Made by a program: the position numbers and the translations under genes. DNA of 64,000 nt from contig NZ_CP023777.1 of assembly GCF_002557795.1 (NCBI RefSeq), positions 4,039,001 through 4,103,000 on the forward strand, read 5' to 3'. Source of the stretch: Chitinophaga caeni. Its GTDB lineage: Bacteria; Bacteroidota; Bacteroidia; Chitinophagales; Chitinophagaceae. Below, piece after piece: positions 24,334 to 35,549 of this stretch. Under the pieces are notes generated by a model that was given only the letters and a program-made list of their open reading frames with translations, was not told the DNA's origin and did not search any database. Within the stretch, counting starts at the first letter, position 1; each line of letters opens with the position of its first letter.

Positions 24334-27300
24334 GATCGGTTGTATCGTGTAAGTATTATCCGATAGATCAATATCGATTTCCTTGCCCGATATGGTAACG
24401 GTATTCGTCACCTGCTCGCCGTTAATCAGCCTAACAGAAATATTAGCAGTGGCGCTTGCTCCGGGCGGCAATACCGGTATTTGCCAGATCACCGCGTTAG
24501 TTGATATATCAAAATCAACTTGTCCCAAGGTAGCCATCATACTTAAAGGCCTACTCAACATCGATGCTAATATATCTTGTACGATGACGTTCGTGGCGGT
24601 ATCGGGCCCGTTATTGGTAGCTGTTATCAAGAAATCAATATTATTACCGACACTCAAAGGTTGAGGGGTTGTTGCCTGTTTGACCACCTTGAGGTTAGCG
24701 TATTTATCCGTCTTGATGACTAACTCGGTAGTATCCCCCGTTGAAACATCGGGAGGTCCGGAAATAATTGCAAGGTTACGCACGGTACCTGTATCTTGCA
24801 CGGTTACCTGGTATGACCAGCTCAATGTTTCCCCGGCGCTTAATAAGCCCAGGTTCCAAACAAGTACATTTGGATTTTCCGTATAGCTAACCGTTCCCCT
24901 TGGTGGCGATTGATACGTAGCTTCGCTCACGATATTACCTGGCGGCAATGTATCCACTATGATAACCGGGTTTACACCAGCGGCGCCTTCATTAGTAGCG
25001 GTCAGCGTATACGTGATTTGCTGACCGATGTAATATGGACCGGTGCCGGGATCAACGCTCTTATCAATATCCAAGGCATTTTTAGGCAGTACCCGGGTCG
25101 TTACCTGGCTAGAGTTGTTAGAACTGTCTTTATCTGGCAACCCGTTCGGGGTAATGATATTTACGGTGTTTACTAGCGTACCGGGAACTACCGTTGTGGC
25201 TTTAGCCGTGAATGTTACCCTGCTGCCCGCCGGGAATTGACCGATCACCGCGGTAACGGTATTTCCATTAACGGTTGTCTGCACATCACCAGCACCACCG
25301 GCAGTAACAACGGATACAAAGCTTCCAGCCGTCAAAGCTTGAGGGAACACATCTGTGATCAAGGCGCCGCCGGCATCACTAGGACCGAGGTTCTGGGCTA
25401 CTACTTGATAATAAATATCATTTCCAACATACATATTGCTTGGCGCTGATTTTGAAATCCGCAGATCAACTTCGGCAATAATATTGCTGGATACGGTATT
25501 GGACGCAAACAAATTATTATTGTTTGCGAGCGCGTATGCTGTATTTGTAACGGTACCTGATTGTGCATCTTTCCTAACGGTACCGCTAATGTCCACATGG
25601 ATGCCACCACTATTCATAGCAGGCATATCTGCAATGATATAGATGATGTTCCCGGTTCCCGTTGCACCAGATGAAATAGTGGCCCCATTAATAGTCTTGG
25701 CTGTCCATGTAACATTTTCCAGTACCCCCGGGATGGTGTCCGTTATAATAGTCCCTACCGCGTTACTTGGCCCGAAGTTGTGAATGTCAAGCGTATAAGA
25801 TTCCTGGTCGCCCCTTTGCATCGTAACAGGACCCGTTTTGGTGATGCTTATGTTCGAAGTATTATTGATAAGTGTAGATGCAGCGGCATTCACTGAATTT
25901 ACCCCGGGTTCAGATGGAGTGACATTGGCAGTATTTACGATCGTACCACTTGCAGCAGCATCGATTACGCCCAAGATACTGACTTGGATTTGGTTAGCCG
26001 CCCCCGTTGGAATGCTGGCATCGATGTTTATCGCATTTCCAGTACCTGTATTGGCGCCGTGAATGATGGCTGCCCCGGTTGCCGTTGCCATCCAGGACAC
26101 TTGTTGAATGCTACCCGGTACCGCATCTGAAATCATGGCATGTATAGCATCGCTTGCACCGGAATTCCTAACGGTAATATTATACTTAATCGTATCACCT
26201 GCCACTGCATTTGCCGGGCCTACTTTAACAACTTCAAATCTCGGCAATGCATTCACAGATGTTGTTACCAAGCTGGATGTATCTGCCGGTATTCCAACTT
26301 CCGAAGGGGTTATAACCGCGATATTTTCCAGGCTGTCCCTGGTAGATGGATATACCGTTCCCGTAATAGTTACTTTCACGCCATTTCCATTCCCAGGTGG
26401 TATATCGGCTGATAAACTTACGTAATTCCCTGTACCGGTCGCCCCGCTTAAAATATTTGCATTTCCCATTGCTTCTGCCGTCCAGCTTACCTGGCCAATG
26501 CCCGGAGGCACCTGGTCGGTAATCATTGCTGCCATTGCAGCGCTGGGACCGATATTGGTGGCTGTGATCGTGTATGTAATAGAACTACCTGCAATCGCCA
26601 GTGATGGCCCTTCCTTGTTGATTTGCAAGCCGGGTTGCAAGGAAACATTCGTTGTAACTTTCGAGGTATCAGCCGTCCCCCCGGTTTCAGAAGGTACAAC
26701 TGTAGCCGTATTCATGACTGTGCCTTTGTAGGTATCCGCTATTGTTCCATTGATATTTACGATGAATCCTGCTCCTTGCGGAATATCGGCATCGATCTGC
26801 AAATCATTTCCTGAACCGGTAGCGCCGCTGTTAATGACCACGCCGTTAGTAATCGAAGTGGTTGACCAGCTTACATTTGATATTTGAGACGGAATTACGT
26901 CGGTAACGATCGCGTGAACAGCATTGCTTAACCCGGTATTCCTAACCTGTAAACTGTATTGTATAGCAGCCCCTGCCGCAGCATTTGCAGGCCCACTCTT
27001 GATGATATCAAGTTGGGGATGTTTTTCTACGGGGGTAATGATAGGCGGTGTAATAATAGGTGGATCAACCGTTCCAGGTGTTTCCGCGGTAGCGGAATTA
27101 CTGATCGTTCCCGTTGCATCGGCCTTCACCGTGCCGCTAACATTTATCATTACCATGGCACTTTCATCGGGAGGAATATCTGCATTAACAGATATTTGGT
27201 TACCTGTCCCGTTATTGCCGCTATTTATAACGGCGCCATTTGTAGCAGTGGCCACCCAGCTTACATTTTCTATCCTACTATCGATGGTATCCGTGATTGT

Positions 27301-30300
27301 AACGCCCTGGGCAAAGCTCGGACCAAGGTTCGTGGCCGTGATCACGTAATTTATTTTAGCTCCTGCTACTATATCATCGGGTCCGCTTTTCTTCAGGTTT
27401 ATATTTGCACTCTTCGTAACAATGGTACTTACATCATCGGAAACGGTAGGGAAACCCGTGCCGCTTACATTCACGCCGTTCACGATCGTTCCATCAAAAT
27501 TCGGATCGATTGTACCTTGAATGGTGATAATGATACCATTACCCGCACCGCCAGGAATATTAGCGCTTGTGGAGATTGCATTGCCGGAACCGGAGAAAGC
27601 CCCGTTGATGGAAGCACCACCGTATACTTGAACACTCCAGCTAACATCTTGTATTTCGGTAGGCACTTGATCCTCTATCAACGCATTCGAGACATTGGAA
27701 GCTCCTGAATTGGTAATTACAATTTGGTAGTTGATCGTATTCCCTGCAATAGCGCTTGCAGGGCCGTGTTTGCGTACGATCAAGCCGATATCTGTCCCGA
27801 TATCTGTTGTAACCTCGCTGGTATTATTAGTCGTGTTATAATCATTTACCAAGAATACCGTTGCATTCGCGGAGTTGGTAATCGTTCCTTCCGCCGCATT
27901 TCCATCCACGGTACCTTGAACCTCCACGGTAATATAATTATCATCGCCGGCAGCAATCTTCGCCGGGAAGTTAATGATATTACCACTACTATCTACCCTA
28001 TTGGAATCTAATGTAGATGCATTCCCTGTTGCAATAGCTGTCCAAGTAACATTCATGATTTCAGCAGGGATATTATCGGTAATAATCAAGCTATCTACAT
28101 CCCGGGGTCCATCATTACGTACCACGAAACTATAGGTAATTTTTTCACCGGCATTCACCGATTGCGGGCCAGCTTTAACGATATTAACATCTGTAGAGTT
28201 GTTGACGCTCGTAATAACGGAACTTTGTTTATTGGCGCCTGCAACCACGCTGGCGGTATTTACGATAGAAGTTCCGGCAGACTGGTTTATTACCCCGTAA
28301 ATATCGATTTTAAACCCATCGGTAAACGCGGTGCCATTGATATTCCCCGTGGTTGTTACATTATTAGTATTCCCTGATGTAGCGCCGGTTATCTCACCTG
28401 CACCAACACCAACGGCAGTCCAACTGTACACATCGACCGATGCCGGTACGATATCTTCAAAAGAAGCCCCGGTAATGAAACCTGCTCCACCGTTGTTTAT
28501 ATAAACCGTATAATGAATGGTATCGCCAACATCCGCGATGGATGGTCCCGTTTTAGCAATTCTAATAACAGGATCATTATCAACCAAAGTATTGACCGTT
28601 GCCGTATTGTCATTTTGGAAAGGATCAATAATATTACTTCCCGCAGGTAATTTAACAGTAGCAGTATTTATCACGGTACTGCCGCTCACTAATGCCGGGG
28701 ACATAATACCAGAGATCGTAACTTCCAGCGCCCCATCATTGGCAGGAAGATCTGCCGTGATAGACACATTTCCAGCGTTGCTCATAGGACTTACGTTGGT
28801 AACGCCACCCGTTGCTTGGGCAGTCCAGGTTGCATTTAATATTTGAACCGGTAATATATCTTCAATTAAAGCGCCCTTAACATTCATAGGGCCTTCGTTC
28901 GTAATTCTCAGTATATATTCAACCGGTTCTCCTGCACCCTTATTTGCCGGGCCGGATTTAGATATCTTGAGATTTGCCACGTGGGCTACCGCCGTGTTAA
29001 CGGTAGCGGTGTCTCCACCCACAGGTTCTACGGATGGATCATTAACAACGATGGCCGTATTTCGAATGATATTCCCGGTAAAGTTCGGATCAACGATTCC
29101 ATCGATAGTAATTTCAATATTCGCGGCAGTAGATGCAGGGATATCAGCATTTAAAAGAATATCACCCGTACCTGTATTTCCACTGTTTATGACAGCGCCA
29201 CCATTGGTAGTAGCCGTCCAAGTAACATTGATGATATCCGGGGGAATCGCATCTTTAACCGTGATATTATTAGCGGCGCTTGGCCCGGCGTTCAACACGT
29301 TGATAACATATTGAATCGGGTTACCGGCCGCGACTAAATTCGGTCCGGATTTGCTAATATTAACAGCCGCCAGCTTGCTCAAGCTCGTAGTTACGCTAGA
29401 CTGCGCGGGATCATTTCCAGGTTCGGAAGGCAAGGCATAGGCCGTGTTCGTGATATTACCGGAAGCCGTACCATTAACAGTTCCCGAAACATACACCGTG
29501 ATGCCATTCGCTGCTCCCGCCGGAAGATCCCCGATAATATCAATTAGGCTTCCCGTTCCAGAAGCATCCGAAGTAATCGTAGCATTCCCGGAAGTAACGG
29601 CTGTCCAAGTAACATTCTCAATCATCGAAGGGACCGTATCAATTATATTGGCGCCCGTAGCATTACTAGGCCCTATATTAATGACCCCGATCGTATATTG
29701 AATCTCATTACCTGCGAATAAAGCGCTAGGTCCAATTTTAGTGATCTTTAGCCCGGGTTTCTTAGTAATCGCGGTAACTACGGAATCAACTTTGGAACTA
29801 GTGCCGGCTTCGGCAGGACTCACCATCGCGCGATTGGTCATAGTAGTCAAATTAGTATTGGCTGCTACTTTACCATTGACGGTTATTTCGATATTGCCCG
29901 TATCAGCAGGGATTGAAGCAACCAGCCTGATATTATTCGTTGTACCGGAAGAATCACTACTTATAGATGCATTTCCTGTAGATTTCGCAGTCCATTTGAT
30001 GTTTGTTACCACGGCTGGAATTATATCCGTAATGACGGCATCGATGGCATCGGAGGCGCTGGTATTTGTAACCGTCACGAGGTAGCTGACATCTTCCCCG
30101 GCATTTATCGTAAGCGGCCCTACTTTCTTAATCTCAAGTTCCGGCTGTCTTGCCACGGTGGTAATAACAGGATCAGATGTAGATGGCGCAACACCGGGCT
30201 CTGAAGGAATTGCTACCGCCGTATTTTGGAAGCTCCCGTTGAATGAGGCATTAACAATACCATTTATCGTGATAACAATTTTATTATTAAGATCGCCACC

Positions 30301-33300
30301 AGGTATGCTGGCACTCACATTTATATTATTCCCGTTACCTGTAAGCCCTGAATGTAGGGTGGCAGTTCCCATAGCTGATGCAGTCCAGGTAACTTGTTCT
30401 ACCCCTGGCGGCACCAGGTCCTGGATCGCAACGGAATCTGCATCCGATTTAGAATTATTAGTTACGGAAACTGTATAAATGATCGGATCACCGGCAGACA
30501 AGCTTGCGGGTCCCGACTTCTGTACACTTAAATTCGGTATCCTCCTAACATTGACGATTTTAGTATCAGAAACAGGATCAGCTCCCGACTCACTTGGTGT
30601 TGCAGTAGCTGTATTTGATAGGTTACCTTGATAACCGGGATCAACTATCCCCCTGATCCCTAAAATAATTCCATTAGTACCTTGAATAATTGCTCCTGAA
30701 CCTCCGGCAGGAATTGAGGCCATCAAGTTTATATTATTACCACTGCCGGTCGAATCTCCTATAATGGTAGCATTTCCCAGGGTTGCCGCTCTCCATTGAA
30801 CATTTTTAATCGAACTTGGCACGATATCCGATATCACTAAACTATCTGCATTTGCAGTACTAATATTATTAACTAATATGGCATAAATAATACTATCACC
30901 CGCTAAAGCCTGGTCAACCGCTACCTTATTAATACGAAGTACCGGGATCTTGCTGACCCGGGTTATTTTTGTAGCTGTATCACCCACACTATTGCCATTC
31001 GGTGCTGTTACGAACGCAGTATTTGTAATATCGCCGGAGAATGATGGTAGGATCGTTCCCATCACCGTGACGGTGATTGCATTTGTATCGCCGGGTGTCA
31101 TTGATCCAACAATAGAAATATCATTACCTGAACCAGAGCTGCCCGAACTAATTAACGCATCCCCGGAAGTTGATGTAGACCATGTTACATTACCAATAGA
31201 GGCAGGCACCTGGTCCTTAATCTCAAAATCTTTCGCACTACTAGGTCCAGCATTCTTGACTTCCAAGGTATAAGTAACAGCTACCCCGGCGCTGGCTGTA
31301 TCTGGCCCTGACTTGTTTATCGTTAACCTGGATTGCGCAGCAACCGTGGTAATAACTTCGTTGGAAGTCATATCATTAGCCCCAATTTCAGAGGGATCAA
31401 CATCCGCAGAATTGATGATCTGACCTGTTGTTGCAGGGATGATCGTTCCGGTTATCACGATTCTCATACTTGCACCTGCCGCTATATCGGCATTAACCAA
31501 TACACTGTTCGAGCTACCGGTTGCACCGCTATTGATCGTCACGGTACCTGTAATGGCGCTAGCTGTCCAAGTTACATCCGTCAAAGAGGCCGGCACCAAG
31601 TCAGAAATCTCGGCGCCCACAGCATTAGACAAACCGGTATTCTTTACTTCAACAACATATGACACCTGTTCCCCTGCAAAGGCAGTAGCCGGACCATTCT
31701 TCTGAATTTCAAATACCGGTTTACGGATTACTTCCGCGATATCGAGATCGGAATCCGGCGGCACGTTCGGTTCAGCAGGAATTGCATAGGCGGTATTTAG
31801 TAAAACGCCGCTATACCCCGGATCAATTGTTCCGGTAACCCTTACTATGAGCTGGTTAGAAGATCCTGCCGGAATATTTCCGGTTACATTAACGAGGCTT
31901 CCCGAACCCGTATTACCCGAAGTGATACTTGCGGTACCACGTGCCTCGGTAGTCCACTCTATATTGGAAATACCAGCAGGGATCGTATCAAGAATATTTG
32001 TCCCTACAGCATCACTAGGACCATTATTATAAACGGTTAATTCATAATTCACAATGTCACCCGCCGTTGCGATAGTTGACGAGGTTCTACTCTTATTGAT
32101 AATAATACCCGGGCTACTCGTGATTAAAGTATTAGTATAGTTGGAGTTGATCGGTGGTACGGTAGTTTCCGCAGGGGTAATTATTGCACTGTTTAAAATG
32201 GTATCAACCGCATCGGGATTAACGGTTCCGGTGACGGTTATGTCCAGGTTTCCACCGGCAGGGAAATCACCCACGATCTTTATCGAATTTCCTGAACCGG
32301 TTGCTCCTTGCGTTAAAGTTGTTCCGGCTCCCGGTGCAGTGGTCCAAGAAACATTGGAAAGTTTGGGAGATATTTGATCAGTAATGACCGATTGCAGGGC
32401 ATCGCCCAAACCTATATTTTGAACTTGAATTTGAAATTGTATTTGCTCCCCGGCAACTGCCGAAGTTGGGGCATCTTTTACTATCTCGTAATAGGGTCTG
32501 CGTGTTACTGGCAATATCAAGGTATCGCTAGCTCCATCGGGATCAGGCACATCCGGAGAAACAGCATTAACGATATTAATCAAATCTCCTTCGAAGGAAG
32601 AACCGATCGTTCCTTTCACTAACACTTGCACCCCGGAAATATTGGCAGGAATTGTTGCCACGATTGAAACCACGTTTCCACTAGAATTATCGGATTCTAT
32701 GATGGCATTATACAAAGCAAGAACTTGCATGCTGCTTACAACATATCCTGTAGGCAGGGTATCCGTTATAATCACACCGTTCGCAGTACTGGGACCATTA
32801 TTTTTAATCGTTAATAAATAATTCAAATCTTGCCCTGCAATATAGGGACCCGCTTGTTGGGAACTTTTCGTTACCACGATATCTGCTTCCGATGTATAAG
32901 TTATCACGACTGTATCCGCACTCGGTGGGCAAATATCGTTCGTGATCGTCCACACTAAAGTTGCGGACGTATTCGGTGCGATAGTTGCAGTTGAATTATA
33001 ACTATTCGCATTTGAAAAAGTTACATCGCCGGAAATGGCCGTCCACATGCCAACCCCCACGGCAGGACTGTTGGCAGCCAATTGGAAAACACCCGAATTA
33101 TATTGAGTCTGATCCGGCCCGGCCGTAGCGATAGTTGGTGAAGCAACTACCTTAACGGGCACGGTGCTTGTGCTTGCCGCGCAGGAACCATTTGAAATAG
33201 ACCATTGGAATACATAATCACCCGGCACCAAACCATTTATGGCCGTAGCAGGATCATTTGCCCCTACGATACTTGCATTACTAGGTCCGCTTAACTGCGA

Positions 33301-35040
33301 CCAAGTACCTGCTCCAACCACGGGGGTATTAGCAGCCATAACGGTGCTCGTAGTACCACATAAATCCTGTTCTGGTCCGGCTACTGATGTTGTGGGCGGG
33401 GCATCAACAGTTACGGTAAATGGAATGGTGATGCTACAATCGGTATTCGTTAGAAATATGATTTCAAAATTATAAGTACCGGCAGGAACATCCGCAGGTA
33501 CAATAATATTTAACGGGCTTGAGGGCAACTGGCCGTTTGAGACGGGAGCAAAGCCGGGCATATCACCAGACAGGTAATAATTTGTAGGGGTATTGCTGGT
33601 TGCTGAATAGCCTAGTTGAGCAACAGTTGTACCTTGGCAAATATCGTTCACTGAATCAATCCCTACTAGTAATTCCGGTTCTACTTGAACTACCGTAAGA
33701 TTAGAATATCCATTGCTTTCACAACCATTCACGCTTGCCTTGGCACGGTAATACATGGTATTGGTTAAAGGACCCGTCGGCAATGTTGCGCCCGTTTGTC
33801 CCGCAATTACCGTCCAAGGTGCATTGCCTGTGGCACTAGATTCCCAGGTATAAGTAAAACCGGTAGTAGGCGTACCCGTGCCGGCCGTTGGTACAATCGT
33901 AGCATTTACATTGGTACTGCCATTAAAACAAAGATGACCATTTGCTATAACATCTATACTGTAATCGATAACTTTCAATTCCTGGGGATCGGAAGTTACC
34001 CGGCAATTGAGATTATTGATTTCATCCGTTCCCCCGGCGGCTACAGCGCGGTATTCATACCCAGCTTCCGCATTCGTAATTGAAAACGTATATTCATTAT
34101 TTGCCCCGTTATTAATAACAGGACCAACGTCCTGCCAGGTTTCCGTATTTAATAACCTCCTTTGTAATTGGAAATAATAATTATTATAACTATTCAAAGG
34201 CAAGCTAACGGTAAAAGAAGAATTTTGTCCCTTACAAACCACACCGGCGCTTTGCGAAAACGTGATCGGGGGGCCGCATGCTGCGAAAGCGATATCATCT
34301 AATGCCAGGTCATTACCGTTACTGTTCGGGGTATTACTAAAAATCCTGAGTATGATAGCATTGGTCGTTGCAGGCATTTGAAAAATTCCCGCCAGCCTTA
34401 CCCAGGTGCCGGGCGCTTGGTAAGCAACTTCACCTGTTTGTACCGAGGCAATGGGTGTTCCGTTGGGATTATTCGCATCCATGATATCAAACCTAAGGCT
34501 TGGCCTCGCAACATTATTGCTGGCATTAATATTCATCAACCAAGCTGAAAACTCGAAGGTTGTACCTGCGCATAACCCAGTAATTGTTCTTTCATAAAAC
34601 TTGCCGGGTGTAGCATTGGCATCCACGACCATACAATACCCGGTACCATCTGTAGAAGAGTGATCCGGCCTATCCACAAAATAAAAGTTGTTATACCCTT
34701 GCGTTGTATTTGATATAACATACTGCCCGGGGTAAGGCCCTATAGAATTACCGTTTAAGCCCGGAGTATAATACGTGTACGTTGTTAATCCCGAAGGTAA
34801 AGCGGGCCCTAGGCTAGGCTTGGCAGCGCTAGCGGCAGCACCGAATGTTTCTAGAAATACGGGATCCCCCAGGGAACCGGTACATTCGATGGCAGGTGCT
34901 TGTGCCGAAGTAAATTTCGGCAACAAAAACATCGATATTAATACCAACAGGAAATACCCTGTTCTTAATCCTCGGCCTGTAAAACATTTAAAAAACTTAG
35001 GGCTTCCAACATTTGAAAACAATAGTACAATTCGCTCCAT
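24061..35040 (-). CDS. Giant surface protein with 22 DUF11-type repeats and a type IX (gliding-type) sorting domain
   Basis: Protein of 3659 residues. A signal peptide ends near TSAQ (about residue 48). The N-terminal about 660 residues hold a jelly-roll-like domain (DPVFLETFGAA... TTFEFSAWLMNINASNN... DLALDDIAFAAC) and several Ig/PKD-like segments with Cys pairs (GPEQDLCGTTSTVMAANTPVVGAGTW). From about 713 to 3560 I count 22 DUF11-type units of about 129 residues, each with a core like KSGPxxxxAGxxIxYxxxxxNxGPSxAxxxxIxDxxP, then VTWTA, GSGN and VTGT segments. The last about 85 residues (PNVITPNGDGKNDVFYIPG to YNRWGNQVYQS) are the gliding motility-associated C-terminal domain used for type B sorting by type IX secretion. 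Likely a cell-surface or released filamentous adhesin. Several long antisense ORFs come from the repeat composition and are not genes. Confidence 0.93.
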   Translation of the reverse strand: MERIVLLFSNVGSPKFFKCFTGRGLRTGYFLLVLISMFLLPKFTSAQAPAIECTGSLGDPVFLETFGAAASAAKPSLGPALPSGLTTYTYYTPGLNGNSIGPYPGQYVISNTTQGYNNFYFVDRPDHSSTDGTGYCMVVDANATPGKFYERTITGLCAGTTFEFSAWLMNINASNNVARPSLRFDIMDANNPNGTPIASVQTGEVAYQAPGTWVRLAGIFQMPATTNAIILRIFSNTPNSNGNDLALDDIAFAACGPPITFSQSAGVVCKGQNSSFTVSLPLNSYNNYYFQLQRRLLNTETWQDVGPVINNGANNEYTFSITNAEAGYEYRAVAAGGTDEINNLNCRVTSDPQELKVIDYSIDVIANGHLCFNGSTNVNATIVPTAGTGTPTTGFTYTWESSATGNAPWTVIAGQTGATLPTGPLTNTMYYRAKASVNGCESNGYSNLTVVQVEPELLVGIDSVNDICQGTTVAQLGYSATSNTPTNYYLSGDMPGFAPVSNGQLPSSPLNIIVPADVPAGTYNFEIIFLTNTDCSITIPFTVTVDAPPTTSVAGPEQDLCGTTSTVMAANTPVVGAGTWSQLSGPSNASIVGANDPATAINGLVPGDYVFQWSISNGSCAASTSTVPVKVVASPTIATAGPDQTQYNSGVFQLAANSPAVGVGMWTAISGDVTFSNANSYNSTATIAPNTSATLVWTITNDICPPSADTVVITYTSEADIVVTKSSQQAGPYIAGQDLNYLLTIKNNGPSTANGVIITDTLPTGYVVSSMQVLALYNAIIESDNSSGNVVSIVATIPANISGVQVLVKGTIGSSFEGDLINIVNAVSPDVPDPDGASDTLILPVTRRPYYEIVKDAPTSAVAGEQIQFQIQVQNIGLGDALQSVITDQISPKLSNVSWTTAPGAGTTLTQGATGSGNSIKIVGDFPAGGNLDITVTGTVNPDAVDTILNSAIITPAETTVPPINSNYTNTLITSSPGIIINKSRTSSTIATAGDIVNYELTVYNNGPSDAVGTNILDTIPAGISNIEWTTEARGTASITSGNTGSGSLVNVTGNIPAGSSNQLIVRVTGTIDPGYSGVLLNTAYAIPAEPNVPPDSDLDIAEVIRKPVFEIQKNGPATAFAGEQVSYVVEVKNTGLSNAVGAEISDLVPASLTDVTWTASAITGTVTINSGATGSSNSVLVNADIAAGASMRIVITGTIIPATTGQIINSADVDPSEIGANDMTSNEVITTVAAQSRLTINKSGPDTASAGVAVTYTLEVKNAGPSSAKDFEIKDQVPASIGNVTWSTSTSGDALISSGSSGSGNDISIVGSMTPGDTNAITVTVMGTILPSFSGDITNTAFVTAPNGNSVGDTATKITRVSKIPVLRINKVAVDQALAGDSIIYAILVNNISTANADSLVISDIVPSSIKNVQWRAATLGNATIIGDSTGSGNNINLMASIPAGGSGAIIQGTNGIILGIRGIVDPGYQGNLSNTATATPSESGADPVSDTKIVNVRRIPNLSVQKSGPASLSAGDPIIYTVSVTNNSKSDADSVAIQDLVPPGVEQVTWTASAMGTATLHSGLTGNGNNINVSASIPGGDLNNKIVITINGIVNASFNGSFQNTAVAIPSEPGVAPSTSDPVITTVARQPELEIKKVGPLTINAGEDVSYLVTVTNTSASDAIDAVITDIIPAVVTNIKWTAKSTGNASISSDSSGTTNNIRLVASIPADTGNIEITVNGKVAANTNLTTMTNRAMVSPAEAGTSSKVDSVVTAITKKPGLKITKIGPSALFAGNEIQYTIGVINIGPSNATGANIIDTVPSMIENVTWTAVTSGNATITSDASGTGSLIDIIGDLPAGAANGITVYVSGTVNGTASGNITNTAYALPSEPGNDPAQSSVTTSLSKLAAVNISKSGPNLVAAGNPIQYVINVLNAGPSAANNITVKDAIPPDIINVTWTATTNGGAVINSGNTGTGDILLNADIPASTAANIEITIDGIVDPNFTGNIIRNTAIVVNDPSVEPVGGDTATVNTAVAHVANLKISKSGPANKGAGEPVEYILRITNEGPMNVKGALIEDILPVQILNATWTAQATGGVTNVSPMSNAGNVSITADLPANDGALEVTISGIMSPALVSGSTVINTATVKLPAGSNIIDPFQNDNTATVNTLVDNDPVIRIAKTGPSIADVGDTIHYTVYINNGGAGFITGASFEDIVPASVDVYSWTAVGVGAGEITGATSGNTNNVTTTGNINGTAFTDGFKIDIYGVINQSAGTSIVNTASVVAGANKQSSVITSVNNSTDVNIVKAGPQSVNAGEKITYSFVVRNDGPRDVDSLIITDNIPAEIMNVTWTAIATGNASTLDSNRVDSSGNIINFPAKIAAGDDNYITVEVQGTVDGNAAEGTITNSANATVFLVNDYNTTNNTSEVTTDIGTDIGLIVRKHGPASAIAGNTINYQIVITNSGASNVSNALIEDQVPTEIQDVSWSVQVYGGASINGAFSGSGNAISTSANIPGGAGNGIIITIQGTIDPNFDGTIVNGVNVSGTGFPTVSDDVSTIVTKSANINLKKSGPDDIVAGAKINYVITATNLGPSFAQGVTITDTIDSRIENVSWVATATNGAVINSGNNGTGNQISVNADIPPDESAMVMINVSGTVKADATGTISNSATAETPGTVDPPIITPPIITPVEKHPQLDIIKSGPANAAAGAAIQYSLQVRNTGLSNAVHAIVTDVIPSQISNVSWSTTSITNGVVINSGATGSGNDLQIDADIPQGAGFIVNINGTIADTYKGTVMNTATVVPSETGGTADTSKVTTNVSLQPGLQINKEGPSLAIAGSSITYTITATNIGPSAAMAAMITDQVPPGIGQVSWTAEAMGNANILSGATGTGNYVSLSADIPPGNGNGVKVTITGTVYPSTRDSLENIAVITPSEVGIPADTSSLVTTSVNALPRFEVVKVGPANAVAGDTIKYNITVRNSGASDAIHAMISDAVPGSIQQVSWMATATGAAIIHGANTGTGNAINIDASIPTGAANQIQVSILGVIDAAASGTIVNTANVTPSEPGVNSVNAAASTLINNTSNISITKTGPVTMQRGDQESYTLDIHNFGPSNAVGTIITDTIPGVLENVTWTAKTINGATISSGATGTGNIIYIIADMPAMNSGGIHVDISGTVRKDAQSGTVTNTAYALANNNNLFASNTVSSNIIAEVDLRISKSAPSNMYVGNDIYYQVVAQNLGPSDAGGALITDVFPQALTAGSFVSVVTAGGAGDVQTTVNGNTVTAVIGQFPAGSRVTFTAKATTVVPGTLVNTVNIITPNGLPDKDSSNNSSQVTTRVLPKNALDIDKSVDPGTGPYYIGQQITYTLTATNEGAAGVNPVIIVDTLPPGNIVSEATYQSPPRGTVSYTENPNVLVWNLGLLSAGETLSWSYQVTVQDTGTVRNLAIISGPPDVSTGDTTELVIKTDKYANLKVVKQATTPQPLSVGNNIDFLITATNNGPDTATNVIVQDILASMLSRPLSMMATLGQVDFDISTNAVIWQIPVLPPGASATANISVRLINGEQVTNTVTISGKEIDIDLSDNTYTIQPIPITGDDLFIPNVITPNGDGKNDVFYIPGLSKYPGSQLYIYNRWGNQVYQSKDYDNQWNGNGLNEGTYFYILKLNTESGFVDHKGWIELLR
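24350..32905 (-). repeat. Tandem array of 22 DUF11-type coding repeats
   Basis: Unit length about 387 bases (129 residues). Copies are diverged at DNA level with no long identical tracts visible, so the array is old or under protein-level selection. The first unit (ADIVVTKSSQQAGPYIAGQ) and the last two (VDPGTGPYYIGQQITYTLTATNEG; ATTPQPLSVGNNIDFLITATNNG) are the most divergent; the middle nineteen share the KxGP-AG-Y-N-GPS pattern. Confidence 0.8.
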
Positions 35041-35549
35041 TAGATAGTGGTTTGAGTCAGGTGATTCGCAATCTCAGTGCATTCCCCATTTCTGTAGTAA
35101 ATGTGATATATTGAATAGAGTGAACAAACCGAAAAACCTGCTATCTCGAACACTTAGGCTGCACGGTCCGGTTGAACATAAAAAGTTCTAATACAATCTA
35201 TTAACAAGAAAATTTCCCGATGGTTTATTTAAGCGTCAGAATTAGTGTTACTTATATATAAATGAAGGGGTTTAATTAGCATATTTCATGATAATTCATT
35301 CTTACATACACCATTATCAACATGTATAAAATATTACGGGTATATTAATTATCTATTAGTTAGACGGAGCCTTAGGGTTTCATTACCCATTTACAGCACC
35401 GGTAAATAGTCTATCTAATGGAGCGGGTAAAAGCAGGCAGAATTATTGATATAGAATACATGTTTTAACAAATGATTAATTATCTTAGGGCTGATCCTTT
35501 CTTTTTTGGGGAAATGTTTACCTATACTGAAGTTTTAAATTCCACTTCG
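35041..35549. other. Divergent intergenic region, 509 bases
   Basis: AT-rich region between the giant gene (minus) and the carboxylesterase gene (plus). It must hold both promoters and a long leader for one or both. I found no clear TAnnTTTG box or palindrome. The frame of the esterase is open from 35472, but those first 26 codons encode no signal peptide and are taken as leader. Confidence 0.35.

Noticed and set aside
24383..35047. Many antisense ORFs of 60-249 codons opposite the giant DUF11 gene
   Set aside because: They mirror the repeat composition (Thr/Val/Asn/Gly codons), give low-complexity Ile/Arg/Cys or Val/Ala peptides, lack family features and lie entirely within one intact 3659-codon frame.
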